Part shown: positions 1 through 9,285 of the stretch, one piece after another
Layout of the letters: each line of letters begins with the position of its first letter
Numbering within the stretch: the stretch's first letter is position 1
Source: CAJXVA01 sp963761755
Lineage (GTDB): Bacteria > Myxococcota_A > Polyangia > Nannocystales > Nannocystaceae
DNA length: 64,000 nt
Assembly (NCBI GenBank): GCA_963761755.1
Contig: CAVXIC010000031.1
Span: forward strand, 186,001-250,000
Reading direction: 5' to 3'
Notes under the pieces: generated by a model
The model's database searches: none
Seen by the model: the letters and a program-made list of their open reading frames with translations, nothing else
What the model was told of the DNA's origin: nothing
Program-made: the position numbers and the translations under genes

Positions 1-1848
1 TTCGTGCGCGTCAACAAGACGCCCGAAGACGTGCTCAAGGTCGCGCAGTCCATCGGCACCGGTCGCGCGTCCGACCAAGAGACGCTCGAGCAGCTCTTCA
101 TCGCCAAGTTCGCCGAAGCGCTCAAGACCGTCGGCAAGCAGCTCGACTTCGAGGAGCTGTACACCAAGCGGCACGTGTTCAAAGAGCAGATCATGGAGGT
201 CATCGGCGACGACCTCAACGGCTACGTCCTCGACGACGCCGCGATCGACTACCTCGAGCAGACGCCCGTCGAGTCGCTCGACCACGACAACATCCTCGAC
301 GCCCGCGGTATCCGCAAGATCACCGAGATCACCGCGCAGCAGGCCGTTCATACCAACGAGCTGCGTCGTGACGCCGAGAAGAACACGCGCAAGAAGGACG
401 TCGAGACCCGCGAGGCCATCTTGGAACTCGACCGGCAGCAGGCCGACGCCGAAGCCAAGCAAGCACGCGAGATCGCCACCGTGAAGGCCCGCGAAGAGGC
501 CGAGACCGCCAAGGTCCAGTCCGAGGAGACCAAAAAATCCGAGCTGGCGCGGATCAAGCTCGAAGAAGAGGTCGCGATCAGCGAGGAGAACAAGCAGCGT
601 CAGGTGCAGGTCGCCGGCAAGAACCGCGAGCGGGTGGTCGCCGTCGAACAAGAGCGGGTCCTCAAGGACCAGCAGCTCGAGAGCATCAGCCGCGAGCGAG
701 AGACCGAACTCAAGCGCATCGACAAGGAAAAGGCGCTGGAGATCGAGAAGAAGGAGATCGAGGAGGTCATCCGCGCGCGCATCGTCGTGTACAAGACGCG
801 CGTCGAGGAAGAAGAACGCATCAAGGACGTCCAGGTCATCGCGCTGGCCGACCGCGAGAAGAAGGCGACGATCATCGCCGCCGAAGCCAAGGCCGAGGAG
901 TCGTTGGTCGCCGAGATCAAGAAGGCGCAGGCCAATGAAGAGGCGGCCAAGTTCGAGGCCAAGCGTACGCTGACCCTCGCCGAGGCCTCCCTCGAGGCGA
1001 GCGACAAGGAGGCGCGGGCCAAGATTCGCCTCGCCGAAGGCATCCAGGCCGAGCAGGCCGCGACCGGCCTCGCCGAGGTCAAGGTCAAGGAAGCCGACGC
1101 CGTCGCGGTCGAGAAGCAAGGCGAGGCCAAGGCGCGCGTCACCAAGGGGCAGATGGTCGCCGAGGCCGAGGGGCGCGAAGCCCAGGGCATCGCGCTGGTG
1201 CGGGTCAAGGAAGCCGAAGCCGAGGCTGTGCGCAAGCAGGGCGAAGCGGAAGCGTCCGCGCGTCAGGCCATGATGCTGGCCGAAGCGCACGGCAAGGAAG
1301 CCGACGCGGTCGCCACCGAGAAGATGGGCGCGGCGCTGGCCGTCGAGCTGCGCGAGCGGGCCTTCGCCGAAGCGCAGGGGCTCGAGAAGAAGGCCGAAGC
1401 CATGGCCAAGCTCGACGAGCGCACCCGGGCGCACGAGGAGTTCCGCATCAAGCTGGACAAGGATGTCGAGGTCCGGATCAAGCAGATCGAGGCGCGCCAG
1501 AACATCGCCAAGGAGCAGGCCAAGGTCATGGCCGAAGCGATGGGCACGGCCAAGATCAACATCGTTGGCGGCGACGGCGAGTTCTTCGACCGCTTCATCA
1601 ACGCGGTCTCGATGGGCCAGGCGCTCGACGGCGTGATCAACAACTCCGACACCGCCCGCACGATGTTGGGCGAGTACATCGACGGCGACCGGAGCCTGCC
1701 CGAGGACATCCGCGAGATCCTGTCGCGACCCAGCGTCGACGCGGGTGCCTTGAAGGACCTCACCGTCTCCGGGGCGCTCATGAAGCTGATGAGCAGTCTG
1801 GACGACGAGGGCAAGGCCAAGGTCCGCGGGCTGCTCGACAAGATCTAG
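1..1848 (+). CDS. Flotillin-like SPFH/coiled-coil protein, 5' end outside window
   Basis: The frame is open to the left edge (codon 1 is Phe), so the true start lies upstream; the first Val codon at 4 should not be taken as the start. What is visible begins inside an SPFH/band-7-like domain (VRVNKTPEDVLKVAQSIG, then a conserved stretch ending in ILDARGIRKITEI). After about residue 105 comes a very long charged coiled coil rich in Ala/Glu/Lys repeats (AEAEGREAQGIA and similar), typical of flotillins, and then a short globular C-terminus. Flotillins sit on membranes and scaffold microdomains; the N-terminal hydrophobic anchor would be in the missing part. A giant AAA+ ATPase follows in the same direction after 142 bp, a pairing seen in other bacteria. 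Confidence 0.8.
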   Translation, partial: FVRVNKTPEDVLKVAQSIGTGRASDQETLEQLFIAKFAEALKTVGKQLDFEELYTKRHVFKEQIMEVIGDDLNGYVLDDAAIDYLEQTPVESLDHDNILDARGIRKITEITAQQAVHTNELRRDAEKNTRKKDVETREAILELDRQQADAEAKQAREIATVKAREEAETAKVQSEETKKSELARIKLEEEVAISEENKQRQVQVAGKNRERVVAVEQERVLKDQQLESISRERETELKRIDKEKALEIEKKEIEEVIRARIVVYKTRVEEEERIKDVQVIALADREKKATIIAAEAKAEESLVAEIKKAQANEEAAKFEAKRTLTLAEASLEASDKEARAKIRLAEGIQAEQAATGLAEVKVKEADAVAVEKQGEAKARVTKGQMVAEAEGREAQGIALVRVKEAEAEAVRKQGEAEASARQAMMLAEAHGKEADAVATEKMGAALAVELRERAFAEAQGLEKKAEAMAKLDERTRAHEEFRIKLDKDVEVRIKQIEARQNIAKEQAKVMAEAMGTAKINIVGGDGEFFDRFINAVSMGQALDGVINNSDTARTMLGEYIDGDRSLPEDIREILSRPSVDAGALKDLTVSGALMKLMSSLDDEGKAKVRGLLDKI

Positions 1849-1990
1849 TCTGGGCAGGGGCCTTTCGCACTGTTTGGCGCAGGCCCCTCGCTGTGGCGGC
1901 AAGACCGCCTCCGCTTCACCCCAAACGGGCGCCCCGTAGGGCGCCACCTCCGGGCGGTCGCGATTGTGGGCGACGGCAGAGTTTTCGATC
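1849..1990 (+). other. Gap with two hairpins between flotillin and ATPase genes
   Basis: Two inverted repeats are visible. AGGGGCCT (1856-1863) pairs with AGGCCCCT (1881-1888), and GGCGCCC (1928-1934) pairs with GGGCGCC (1939-1945) around a 4-nt loop. Neither is followed by a T run on the + strand, so a partial terminator/attenuator or an mRNA processing structure between co-directional genes is more likely than a full stop. No convincing -35/-10 pair is seen. Confidence 0.4.
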
Positions 1991-4900
1991 ATGGCTGAAG
2001 AGAAACAAGCATCCGCTGAACCGACCGCCGCCGAGGGGACCGAAGAGGTCGGAGGCAGCTACGACGTCATCCGTGAACGGCTGGTGGCGCAGGCCAAGGA
2101 GTTGGCCCAGCGAGCGGGCAAGCTCAACGAAGCGCGGGTCGCCGAGTTTGGTGGGACCGAGCTCGCCGTGATCGGCAACGAGCGGGTGCGGACCGAGAAC
2201 AACTGCTTGCCGCGCGACATCCTGCAGGTCGGTGGGCGGCTGCTGTTCGGCTACAACGTCTTCTTGGGTCTGCGTTCTGAGACCAACGCCTCGGACGTGT
2301 TCAGCCTGCACAACTTTGCGCAGGACGGCGAGACCTTCGATGTCTCCGCGGTGTCGTTCGAGGCCGGGGGCCCCGGCTTCCTGGCCAACGACGCGTTCCA
2401 GGCCCAGTTCAACGAGCTGTACTCGTTCTACAAGGAGGCTCGGCTGATCGCGCTGACCCGCAGCGAGACCAAGGCGTTGGCGGTGTTCCAGATCGGCGCG
2501 TCGGTGTCGGACGTGCGGGTGTTCCGGTGGACGATGGATGCCCAGGGGCAGCCGACGTATCAGGACAACCGGGGCGAGCGTGACTACGACTTTCCGCCCC
2601 AGCACGACTTCGAGTGGACGCGGTGCACCCGCGACCATCAGGTCGCCGGCGCCTACCCGCACATCTCGATCGAGGACGAAGTCTTCGTGGAGACCACCGG
2701 CGGCGACCTCACGATCAAGGTCGAGAACAACACCGCATCCGGAGAGGGTATCTACGCCGAGCCGGTCGACGAGGCGGACCAGACGCTCGACGACGCCGAG
2801 TTCGAGTACGCGCGCGTGGGTCCGCTGATTCTGCTGCGGATCCTCCCGTACCGCGAAGAGGTGCGGCGTCACCTCGTGTTCTCGACCCGATCACACTCGG
2901 TCGTGCGCATCGACGCGATGGGCCAAGCCTGCGTGAGCCTGCCCGAGGACCACGGGGTGATGTTCCCCGGCGGCTACTTCCTGCAGGACGGCCAGTACAA
3001 GGTCTTCGACGGGGACTTCGCCAACTACGAGTTCCAGCGCGCCACCCGTTCGCCCAACGGGGAGGACGTCCTGTACGTGTTCCACAACCGCAGCACGGGC
3101 ACGTACACGCTCTTCCCCTACAACATGATCCGCCGCGAGGTGCAAAACCCGATCCGGTGCTCGGGGTACTCCCTGTTCGACGATGGGCGCATGGTCGTGT
3201 TCCGCTTTACCGGCGACGAGCCCACGCGCGTGCACCCGATGCAGGTGTGGCAGACCCCGTTCGTCAGCGACGAGTTTGCGGCGGCGGCCCCCTCGTCGGA
3301 CTCGATGCTGGGCAAGATCGGCAACGCCGATCTGGTCCGCGGGATCTCGGACTGTCTGTCGATCAAGCGCTACGTCGACGAGCAGGCCCCTTCGCGAAAG
3401 GTCTACGAGGACCTCATCTCCAACCTCACGCGCGCCATCGATGCGTACTACTGGCTCGCAGAGGCGGACACCTTCGACCTCAAGAGCGTGTTGCTCGAGA
3501 TCCGTGGCACCGCGGAGCTGATCGTCGACGAGTTCGAGAAGGTCGTCGCGATCCGCAAGCAGGCGCGCGAGACGCTGGAGGAGGCCGCGGCCAAGCAGGA
3601 GGCCTTGATCCGCGACATGCGACCCGAGAGCTGGACCCGGGTGGACCAGTTCATGGACGCGCTGACCCAGCTTCGGACCCAGCGCGGGCATCTCATCACG
3701 ATGAAGGAGATGCGCTACATGGACCTGGCCCGGGTCGACGAACTCGAGGCGCAGGTCGTGGAGCACTTCGACCGCCTGTCCCAGGACACCGTCGGATTCC
3801 TGCTCGAGGAGGACTCGCTCGCGCCGCTCTCGAACGAGCTCGAGCGCCTGCTCGAACGCTGCCAGAAGGTCGAGAAGACCAACGAGTTCGTTCCGCTTCG
3901 CGAGGAGCTGGACCGCGTCTCGGACGGCCTCAACGTGCTCTCCGACGTCGCGGCCAACCTCCAGGTCGACGACCCGACCGCACGCACGCGAATCCTCGAG
4001 CAGATCAGCGAGGTCTTTGCCCACCAAAACCGAGTCCGCGCCACGCTCGCCGGACGCCGCAAGGAGCTGCTCTCCGTCGAGGGCAAGGCCGAGTTCGGGG
4101 CGCAGTTCAAGCTCTTTGGCCAGTCGGTACAGAGCGCGATCGGCCTCGCGGACACGCCAGAGAAGTGCGACGAGCAGCTCTCGCGCCTGATGGTGCAGCT
4201 CGAGGAGCTCGAGGGGAAGTTCTCCGAGTTCGACGAGTTCATCGGGGAGCTCGCGCAGAAGCGCGAAGAGGTCTACGAGGCCCTCGGACAGAAGAAACAG
4301 CAGCTGCTCGACGAGCGCCAGCGCCGGGTTCAGAACCTGTGGGGCGCCGCCGAGCGCATCCTTCAGGGCGTCTCGCGGCGCGCGTCGGCGTTCAAGGAGG
4401 TGGACCAGCTCAACGCCTACTTCGCCTCCGACGCGATGATCCTCAAGGTGCGCGACCTCTCCCAGCGCATCCTCGATCTGGGCGACACGGTCAAGGCGGA
4501 CGAGGTGCAAAGCCGCCTCAAGTCGGCCAAGCAAGACGCGCTGCGGGGCCTTCGGGATCGCTCCGAGCTGTTCGACGGCGACGACAACCTGCTCAAGCTC
4601 GGGCACCACCGCTTCACGGTGAACACCCAGCCGCTCGAGCTGACGGTGCTGCCCAAGGACGATGGCATGGCGATCTCGATCTCGGGCACCGACTTCATGG
4701 AGCCGGTGACCGACGAGGCCTTCTTGGCCACGAAGGACTACTGGTCGCAGACGCTGATCTCGGAGACGAAGGCGGTCTATCGAGGGGAGTATCTGGCCGC
4801 GTCGATCCTCTTCGACGCCGAGGCGGACCGCGAGGGGCTCTCGATGGCGGCCCTGCACGCGGCCCAGCGCGAAGAGGGCGGCCTGCTCGCGCTCGTTCGC

Positions 4901-7342
4901 ACCGTCTCTGGCAGCCGCTACCAGGAGGGCTACGAGCGCGGCGTCCACGATGCCGACGCGGCGGCGATCCTGGAGAAGGTGGTCACGCTGCACGACAGCG
5001 CGGGGCTGCTTCGTTTCGCGCCCACGGCCCGGGCGATCGGGTGCTTGTTCTGGGCGTACTCCGAGCATCCGCGCAAGGATGCGTGGCACCGGCGCTCTCG
5101 AAGCCTGGGCCGGCTGCGGGAGGCGTTCGGAGGGTCGACGGCGCAGGTGCAGCTTGGGGAGGAGCTGGCGGTGGCGGTCGAGGCGTTCATCGAGACCACC
5201 GGCCTGCCCGAGCCCGCCTCGCATGCGCCCACGACGGGTCGGTACCTGGTCGAGGAGCTGATCGCCGAGCGCCCGATGTTCACCACCAGCGCCGAAGCCA
5301 ACAAGCTGGTCGATGGGTTGATGGAGTACCTCGAGCTGCACGGCACCGGCCGCCGCGCGCTGGAAGACGACCTTCAGTCGCTGCAAGGGGATGTCGCCGC
5401 GCAATACCGTTTGGCGCGCTCGTGGATTCAGGCGTTCCTCGAGCAGGCCAAGGACGAAGCGCTGCGCGATCTGGCACACGTCTTGGGGGAGGCCGCGGCG
5501 GTCTTGCTCACCCAGCGGTCGCTGCAGCGTACCGCCAACGCATCGCTCACCCGCTCTGCGGCCACGGGTCTGCTCGGTCAGCACGACCGCATCGAGGGCG
5601 GGTCGATCGGGCTGCGCATCGATGAGTTCCTGGAGCGCCTCGGTGCGTTCAAACACGAGCGGGTGCCGGGCTATCAGAAGTACCGCGAGATTCGGACGTC
5701 GGTGATCGAAGCCGAACGTCGGCGGCTTCGGGTGGAAGAGTTCAAGCCGCGCGTGCTCAGCTCGTTCGTCCGCAACAAGCTGATCAACGACGTCTATCTG
5801 CCGCTGATCGGGGACAACCTCGCCAAGCAGCTGGGCGCGGCAGGGGACAGCAAGCGCACCGACCTGATGGGGCTGCTGCTGCTCGTCTCCCCGCCGGGAT
5901 ACGGCAAGACGACGTTGATGGAGTACGTCGCCAGCCGGCTGGGTTTGGCGTTCGTCAAGGTCAACGGACCGGCGCTGGGGCACTCGGTGGTCTCGATCGA
6001 CCCGAGCGAGGCGCCCAACGCGACGGCGCGCCAAGAGGTCGAGAAGATCAACCTGGCGCTGGAGATGGGCAACAACGTGATGCTCTACCTCGACGACATC
6101 CAGCACACCCACCCCGAGCTGCTGCAGAAGTTCATCTCGCTGTGCGATGCGCAGCGCCGCATCGAGGGCGTCTGGAAGGGGCGCACGCGCACGTACGACC
6201 TGCGGGGCAAGAAGTTCTGCGTGGTGATGGCCGGCAACCCGTACACCGAGGCCGGCGAGAAGTTCCAGATCCCCGACATGCTCGCCAACCGGGCGGACAC
6301 GTACAACCTCGGCGACATCCTGTCGGGCAAGGGGGACGCGTTTGCGCTCAGCTACATCGAGAACGCGATCACGTCCAATGCAGTGCTGGCTCCGTTGGCC
6401 ACCCGCGAACAGGGGGACATCTACAAGCTGGTGCGGATGGCCCGGGGCGAGGAGATCAACACCTCGGACCTCTCCCACGGGTACTCGGCGGTGGAGATCG
6501 GTGAGATCACCGGCGTCCTGCAGCACATGTTCAAGGCGCAGGAGGTGCTGCTCAAGGTCAACATGCAGTACATCGAGTCGGCGTCGATGGACGACCAGTA
6601 CCGCACCGAGCCGCGCTTCCAGCTGCAGGGCTCCTACCGCAACATGGCCAAGCTGGCCGAGAAGATCGTCCCGGCGATGAACGACGACGAGGTCCGGCGT
6701 CTGATCGACGACCACTACGTCGGGGAGGCGCAGACGCTGACCTCAGGTGCCGAGCACAACCTGCTCAAGCTGGCCGAGCTTCGCGGGACGCTGACGCAGG
6801 AGCAGGCGGCGCGATGGGCCCAGATCAAGAAGGACTTTGGGCGGGTCAAGCTCATGGGCGGCAGCGACGACGATCCGATCGCCCGCGTGACGGGCCAGCT
6901 CACCGGGTTGACCGACAAGCTCGGCGGGATTCAGACCGCGATGGAGAGCAACTCGGCGGTCACCGACAAGCTCGCGGGCATCGAGCGGGCGGTGATGGGT
7001 GCGGCCAAGCTGATGCAAGAGGGTGCGGGCGCTGCAAACGGCGCGGCGGCGCGAGATGCCGCGTTCATCGCGGCGATGCAGAGCCTGTCCTCGGCGGTGG
7101 GGTTGATGCAGAGCCCCAAGCTGCAGGTCAACATCGAGAACCAGCCGCCGCCGGGAGTCGAGGAGCTGCTGGCGCAGCAGGTGGCGATCATCGAGCGGAC
7201 GCTGGTGCCGCTGGTCCGCAGCACCAACGAGCACATGGGCAATCCCACCAAGGTCGACGCGAAGGTCGCAGAGCTGCTGAGCATCGTGCGTTCGATGGAC
7301 GCCAAGCTGCGCGGGGGGCAGGGCGCGGCGGGTCCGCCCTAG
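1991..7342 (+). CDS. Giant coiled-coil AAA+ ATPase ('DNA repair ATPase', DUF3686-type)
   Basis: A 1783-residue protein. ATG at 1991 (MAEEKQASAEP) is preferred over an in-frame TTG at 1964, which adds only nine atypical residues. The N-terminal ~430 residues form a beta-rich region, followed by several hundred residues of charged coiled coil, then a C-terminal AAA+ module. Walker A is SPPGYGKTT (about residues 1299-1307), Walker B is MLYLDDIQ (about 1362-1369), and MAGNP (about 1413) fits sensor 1. The family is annotated as an ATPase 'involved in DNA repair' but to my knowledge its role is not settled. With the upstream flotillin, a membrane-associated remodelling machine is a reasonable inference. 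The C-terminal 200 residues are low-complexity and helical. Confidence 0.8.
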   Translation: MAEEKQASAEPTAAEGTEEVGGSYDVIRERLVAQAKELAQRAGKLNEARVAEFGGTELAVIGNERVRTENNCLPRDILQVGGRLLFGYNVFLGLRSETNASDVFSLHNFAQDGETFDVSAVSFEAGGPGFLANDAFQAQFNELYSFYKEARLIALTRSETKALAVFQIGASVSDVRVFRWTMDAQGQPTYQDNRGERDYDFPPQHDFEWTRCTRDHQVAGAYPHISIEDEVFVETTGGDLTIKVENNTASGEGIYAEPVDEADQTLDDAEFEYARVGPLILLRILPYREEVRRHLVFSTRSHSVVRIDAMGQACVSLPEDHGVMFPGGYFLQDGQYKVFDGDFANYEFQRATRSPNGEDVLYVFHNRSTGTYTLFPYNMIRREVQNPIRCSGYSLFDDGRMVVFRFTGDEPTRVHPMQVWQTPFVSDEFAAAAPSSDSMLGKIGNADLVRGISDCLSIKRYVDEQAPSRKVYEDLISNLTRAIDAYYWLAEADTFDLKSVLLEIRGTAELIVDEFEKVVAIRKQARETLEEAAAKQEALIRDMRPESWTRVDQFMDALTQLRTQRGHLITMKEMRYMDLARVDELEAQVVEHFDRLSQDTVGFLLEEDSLAPLSNELERLLERCQKVEKTNEFVPLREELDRVSDGLNVLSDVAANLQVDDPTARTRILEQISEVFAHQNRVRATLAGRRKELLSVEGKAEFGAQFKLFGQSVQSAIGLADTPEKCDEQLSRLMVQLEELEGKFSEFDEFIGELAQKREEVYEALGQKKQQLLDERQRRVQNLWGAAERILQGVSRRASAFKEVDQLNAYFASDAMILKVRDLSQRILDLGDTVKADEVQSRLKSAKQDALRGLRDRSELFDGDDNLLKLGHHRFTVNTQPLELTVLPKDDGMAISISGTDFMEPVTDEAFLATKDYWSQTLISETKAVYRGEYLAASILFDAEADREGLSMAALHAAQREEGGLLALVRTVSGSRYQEGYERGVHDADAAAILEKVVTLHDSAGLLRFAPTARAIGCLFWAYSEHPRKDAWHRRSRSLGRLREAFGGSTAQVQLGEELAVAVEAFIETTGLPEPASHAPTTGRYLVEELIAERPMFTTSAEANKLVDGLMEYLELHGTGRRALEDDLQSLQGDVAAQYRLARSWIQAFLEQAKDEALRDLAHVLGEAAAVLLTQRSLQRTANASLTRSAATGLLGQHDRIEGGSIGLRIDEFLERLGAFKHERVPGYQKYREIRTSVIEAERRRLRVEEFKPRVLSSFVRNKLINDVYLPLIGDNLAKQLGAAGDSKRTDLMGLLLLVSPPGYGKTTLMEYVASRLGLAFVKVNGPALGHSVVSIDPSEAPNATARQEVEKINLALEMGNNVMLYLDDIQHTHPELLQKFISLCDAQRRIEGVWKGRTRTYDLRGKKFCVVMAGNPYTEAGEKFQIPDMLANRADTYNLGDILSGKGDAFALSYIENAITSNAVLAPLATREQGDIYKLVRMARGEEINTSDLSHGYSAVEIGEITGVLQHMFKAQEVLLKVNMQYIESASMDDQYRTEPRFQLQGSYRNMAKLAEKIVPAMNDDEVRRLIDDHYVGEAQTLTSGAEHNLLKLAELRGTLTQEQAARWAQIKKDFGRVKLMGGSDDDPIARVTGQLTGLTDKLGGIQTAMESNSAVTDKLAGIERAVMGAAKLMQEGAGAANGAAARDAAFIAAMQSLSSAVGLMQSPKLQVNIENQPPPGVEELLAQQVAIIERTLVPLVRSTNEHMGNPTKVDAKVAELLSIVRSMDAKLRGGQGAAGPP

Positions 7343-7359
7343 CCCAGCAGCCCGGACGA

Positions 7360-8262
7360 CTAGGGCTCGCCGCAGTACCCGACGCCGACTGCACCGGGCA
7401 GCGGGAGGCACTCGAGCCCGTTGCTGCACGACACGATGTCAGGGATGCAGTAGGCGGTGCAGCACGAACCGTCGCACCCTGGGAACGGGTCGTTCAGGCA
7501 GATCAACCCCGGGACGCATTCGTTGATCAGAGTACAGCTCCCGCCTTCGACGGTCTCCCCAGCGGGCTGACAGTCGAAACCCGACGTACCGACGACGCAG
7601 GTGAGTCCCTGAATGCACCCGTTGAAGCCGTTCTCGAGGGTGGGATTGCAGTCGCGGCACAGACCAAAGTCTCCGCTCTGTCGGGTTGCATGCGTCACGC
7701 AAACCCGGTCTCCATCGCAGGGCGCCGAGTCGTCCTCGCACAGCGCGACGCACGTGGGGGAGTCACCGTAGGGGTCGCAGATGGCTCCGGGCGGGCAGGC
7801 GTCGTCGCCCCTCAGGACGGTCGGGTCGTCGGCACACGAGCGCTGGCACGCATCTCCGAGGGCGAGGGGTTGCGCCTTCGGCTCCGGCATGCAGCCAATG
7901 CCTTCGGGGTCGCCGACGGGTCCCCACGGGACGCACCGCTCGCTGCTGCGGCACGCGTCGGGGTCGAAGAACTCGCAGTCTTCGGTGGGCGTACCGCAGG
8001 CGAGCGGCACGTCCAGTGGCGGCGGGCCAGTGGTGGTCATGGGGCCCGCCGACGTCTCCGGTGCGAGCGTCGTTCCCGCCGACGTGCTCGGGCCCCCGAC
8101 CTCCTCTCCGCGGGTCGAGCTTGCGGCGGTGGTCCCCGCATCGCTCGAGTCCGACGCCTTCGCGCCGTCCGCGTAGGCGGGGTTGAGCCGCGTGCACCCT
8201 CCGGCGAGCATGGCCGCGACCGCCGTCGCGGCTCCGATCCGAGCGATCACGGGTTCGAGCAT
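7360..8262 (-). CDS. Cys-rich outer-surface lipoprotein, function unknown
   Basis: A 300-residue protein with a lipoprotein signal MLEPVIARIGAATAVAAMLAGGC (lipobox LAGGC, lipidated Cys23). A Ser/Thr/Gly/Glu linker of about 60 residues follows, then a Cys-rich globular region with many paired cysteines (motifs such as CVPWGP, CPPGAICDPYG, CVALCED). Nannocystis-type myxobacteria encode many such proteins. The ORF ends only 17 bp from the end of the convergent ATPase gene. It is divergent from the OmpA-type gene with a 55-bp gap that must hold both promoters. No enzymatic motif is recognised. Confidence 0.75.
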   Translation of the reverse strand: MLEPVIARIGAATAVAAMLAGGCTRLNPAYADGAKASDSSDAGTTAASSTRGEEVGGPSTSAGTTLAPETSAGPMTTTGPPPLDVPLACGTPTEDCEFFDPDACRSSERCVPWGPVGDPEGIGCMPEPKAQPLALGDACQRSCADDPTVLRGDDACPPGAICDPYGDSPTCVALCEDDSAPCDGDRVCVTHATRQSGDFGLCRDCNPTLENGFNGCIQGLTCVVGTSGFDCQPAGETVEGGSCTLINECVPGLICLNDPFPGCDGSCCTAYCIPDIVSCSNGLECLPLPGAVGVGYCGEP

Positions 8263-8317
8263 CGCACACGGGCCCGGGGCGGGTCACCACGCGAAGGTCA
8301 GCTGCTACCGTCCGGCG

Positions 8318-9188
8318 ATGCGACGAGGACTCATTGGGCCGCTCGCGGGCCTCTTCATCGTCTCCTGCGTGCCCAAGGGCGAGTATGACGAGCTCAAGCG
8401 CGACCTGGGCGAAGCTCGGCGCGCGCTGGTCGACGGTGACGTCGAAGCGGCGGGCCGTGAGGGGGCGCTGTCCCAGCAGCGGGCGTTGCTGGCGCGGACC
8501 GAAGAGCAGCTGAGCGCCGCGCAGCGCGAGGCGGCGGCGCTGCGGCGCGAGCTGGAGATGACGGCCGTGCAGCGCGACGCTCGAGCGGCCGAGCTGGCCG
8601 AAGCCATGAAGGACCAGATGGCGCTGCAGGACTCGATCGAGTCGATGACGCGCGCGCTGGCGATGGCCAACGAACGCGAACTCGCGGCGGAGCAGCGGGT
8701 CTATGAATTTCAGGGAGCTGTTGACACGCTTCAAGTCGCTGATCGACGCGGGCAAGCTTCGGATCAAGATCGTCGGGGGTCGGATGGTGCTGGAGTTGCC
8801 GACCGACATCCTCTTCCCGAGCGGCTCGGCGACCCTGTCCGAAGAGGGGCAGGCCGCGCTCGAGGAGGTTGGGGCCGGCCTCGCCCAGATGAGCGACCGT
8901 GAGTTCCAGGTGGAGGGGCACACCGACGACGTCCCGATCGACACCCGGCGCTTCCCGGACAACTGGGCGCTGGCGGCGGGCCGTGCCCTGGGGGTGCGCG
9001 CGACGCTGGAGGCTGCGGGCATGAAGCCTTCGCAGCTGAGCGCCGCGAGCTTCGCACAGACGCGCCCGGTGCAAGACAACGACACCGCGGCGGGGAAAGC
9101 GGCGAACCGTCGCATCGAGATCGTGCTGCTGCCAGACCTCTCGTCCCTGCCGGGGTCCGAGGAGCTCGAGGCCCTGGGCGGGGGCTGA
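8318..9188 (+). pseudogene. OmpA-family peptidoglycan-binding lipoprotein, interrupted by a frameshift
   Basis: The N-terminal part, from ATG 8318 (MRRGLIGPLAGLFIVSC, lipobox VSC), is a lipoprotein signal followed by an Ala/Glu/Arg coiled coil. The C-terminal part in another frame (to 9188) is a clear OmpA domain: FPSGSATLSEEG, VEGHTDDVPI and NRRIEIVLLP. The two halves join if one T is removed from the TTT at 8708-8710, giving ...VYEFRELLTRF. As written, translation runs off into the wrong frame and stops at 8902. Intact, it would be about 289 residues and would tether the outer membrane to peptidoglycan. I think one intact gene with a sequence error is likelier than decay, because both halves keep normal codon use. 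Confidence 0.75.
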
Positions 9189-9285
9189 GGCATCATCCAC
9201 CTTGGCGCGCGTGCGCGACTCTCGTACTCTTGTCCGGTCGACTTAGGGGCTGGGCAAACCCAGGAATCGAAGAGGGCACATCAAC

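Noticed and set aside
2614..5625. A 1003-codon + strand open frame overlapping the ATPase
   Set aside because: Arg/Gly/Ala-rich composition and no motif; a GC-rich shadow frame.
2891..6715. A 1274-codon minus-strand open frame inside the giant ATPase gene
   Set aside because: It mirrors the third-position GC of the real gene; it is Arg/His/Leu/Val-rich without motifs, and the + strand frame has AAA+ motifs.
8703..8710. Programmed ribosomal frameshift in the OmpA gene
   Set aside because: The site has no slippery heptamer and no downstream stimulatory structure was seen; an indel is simpler.
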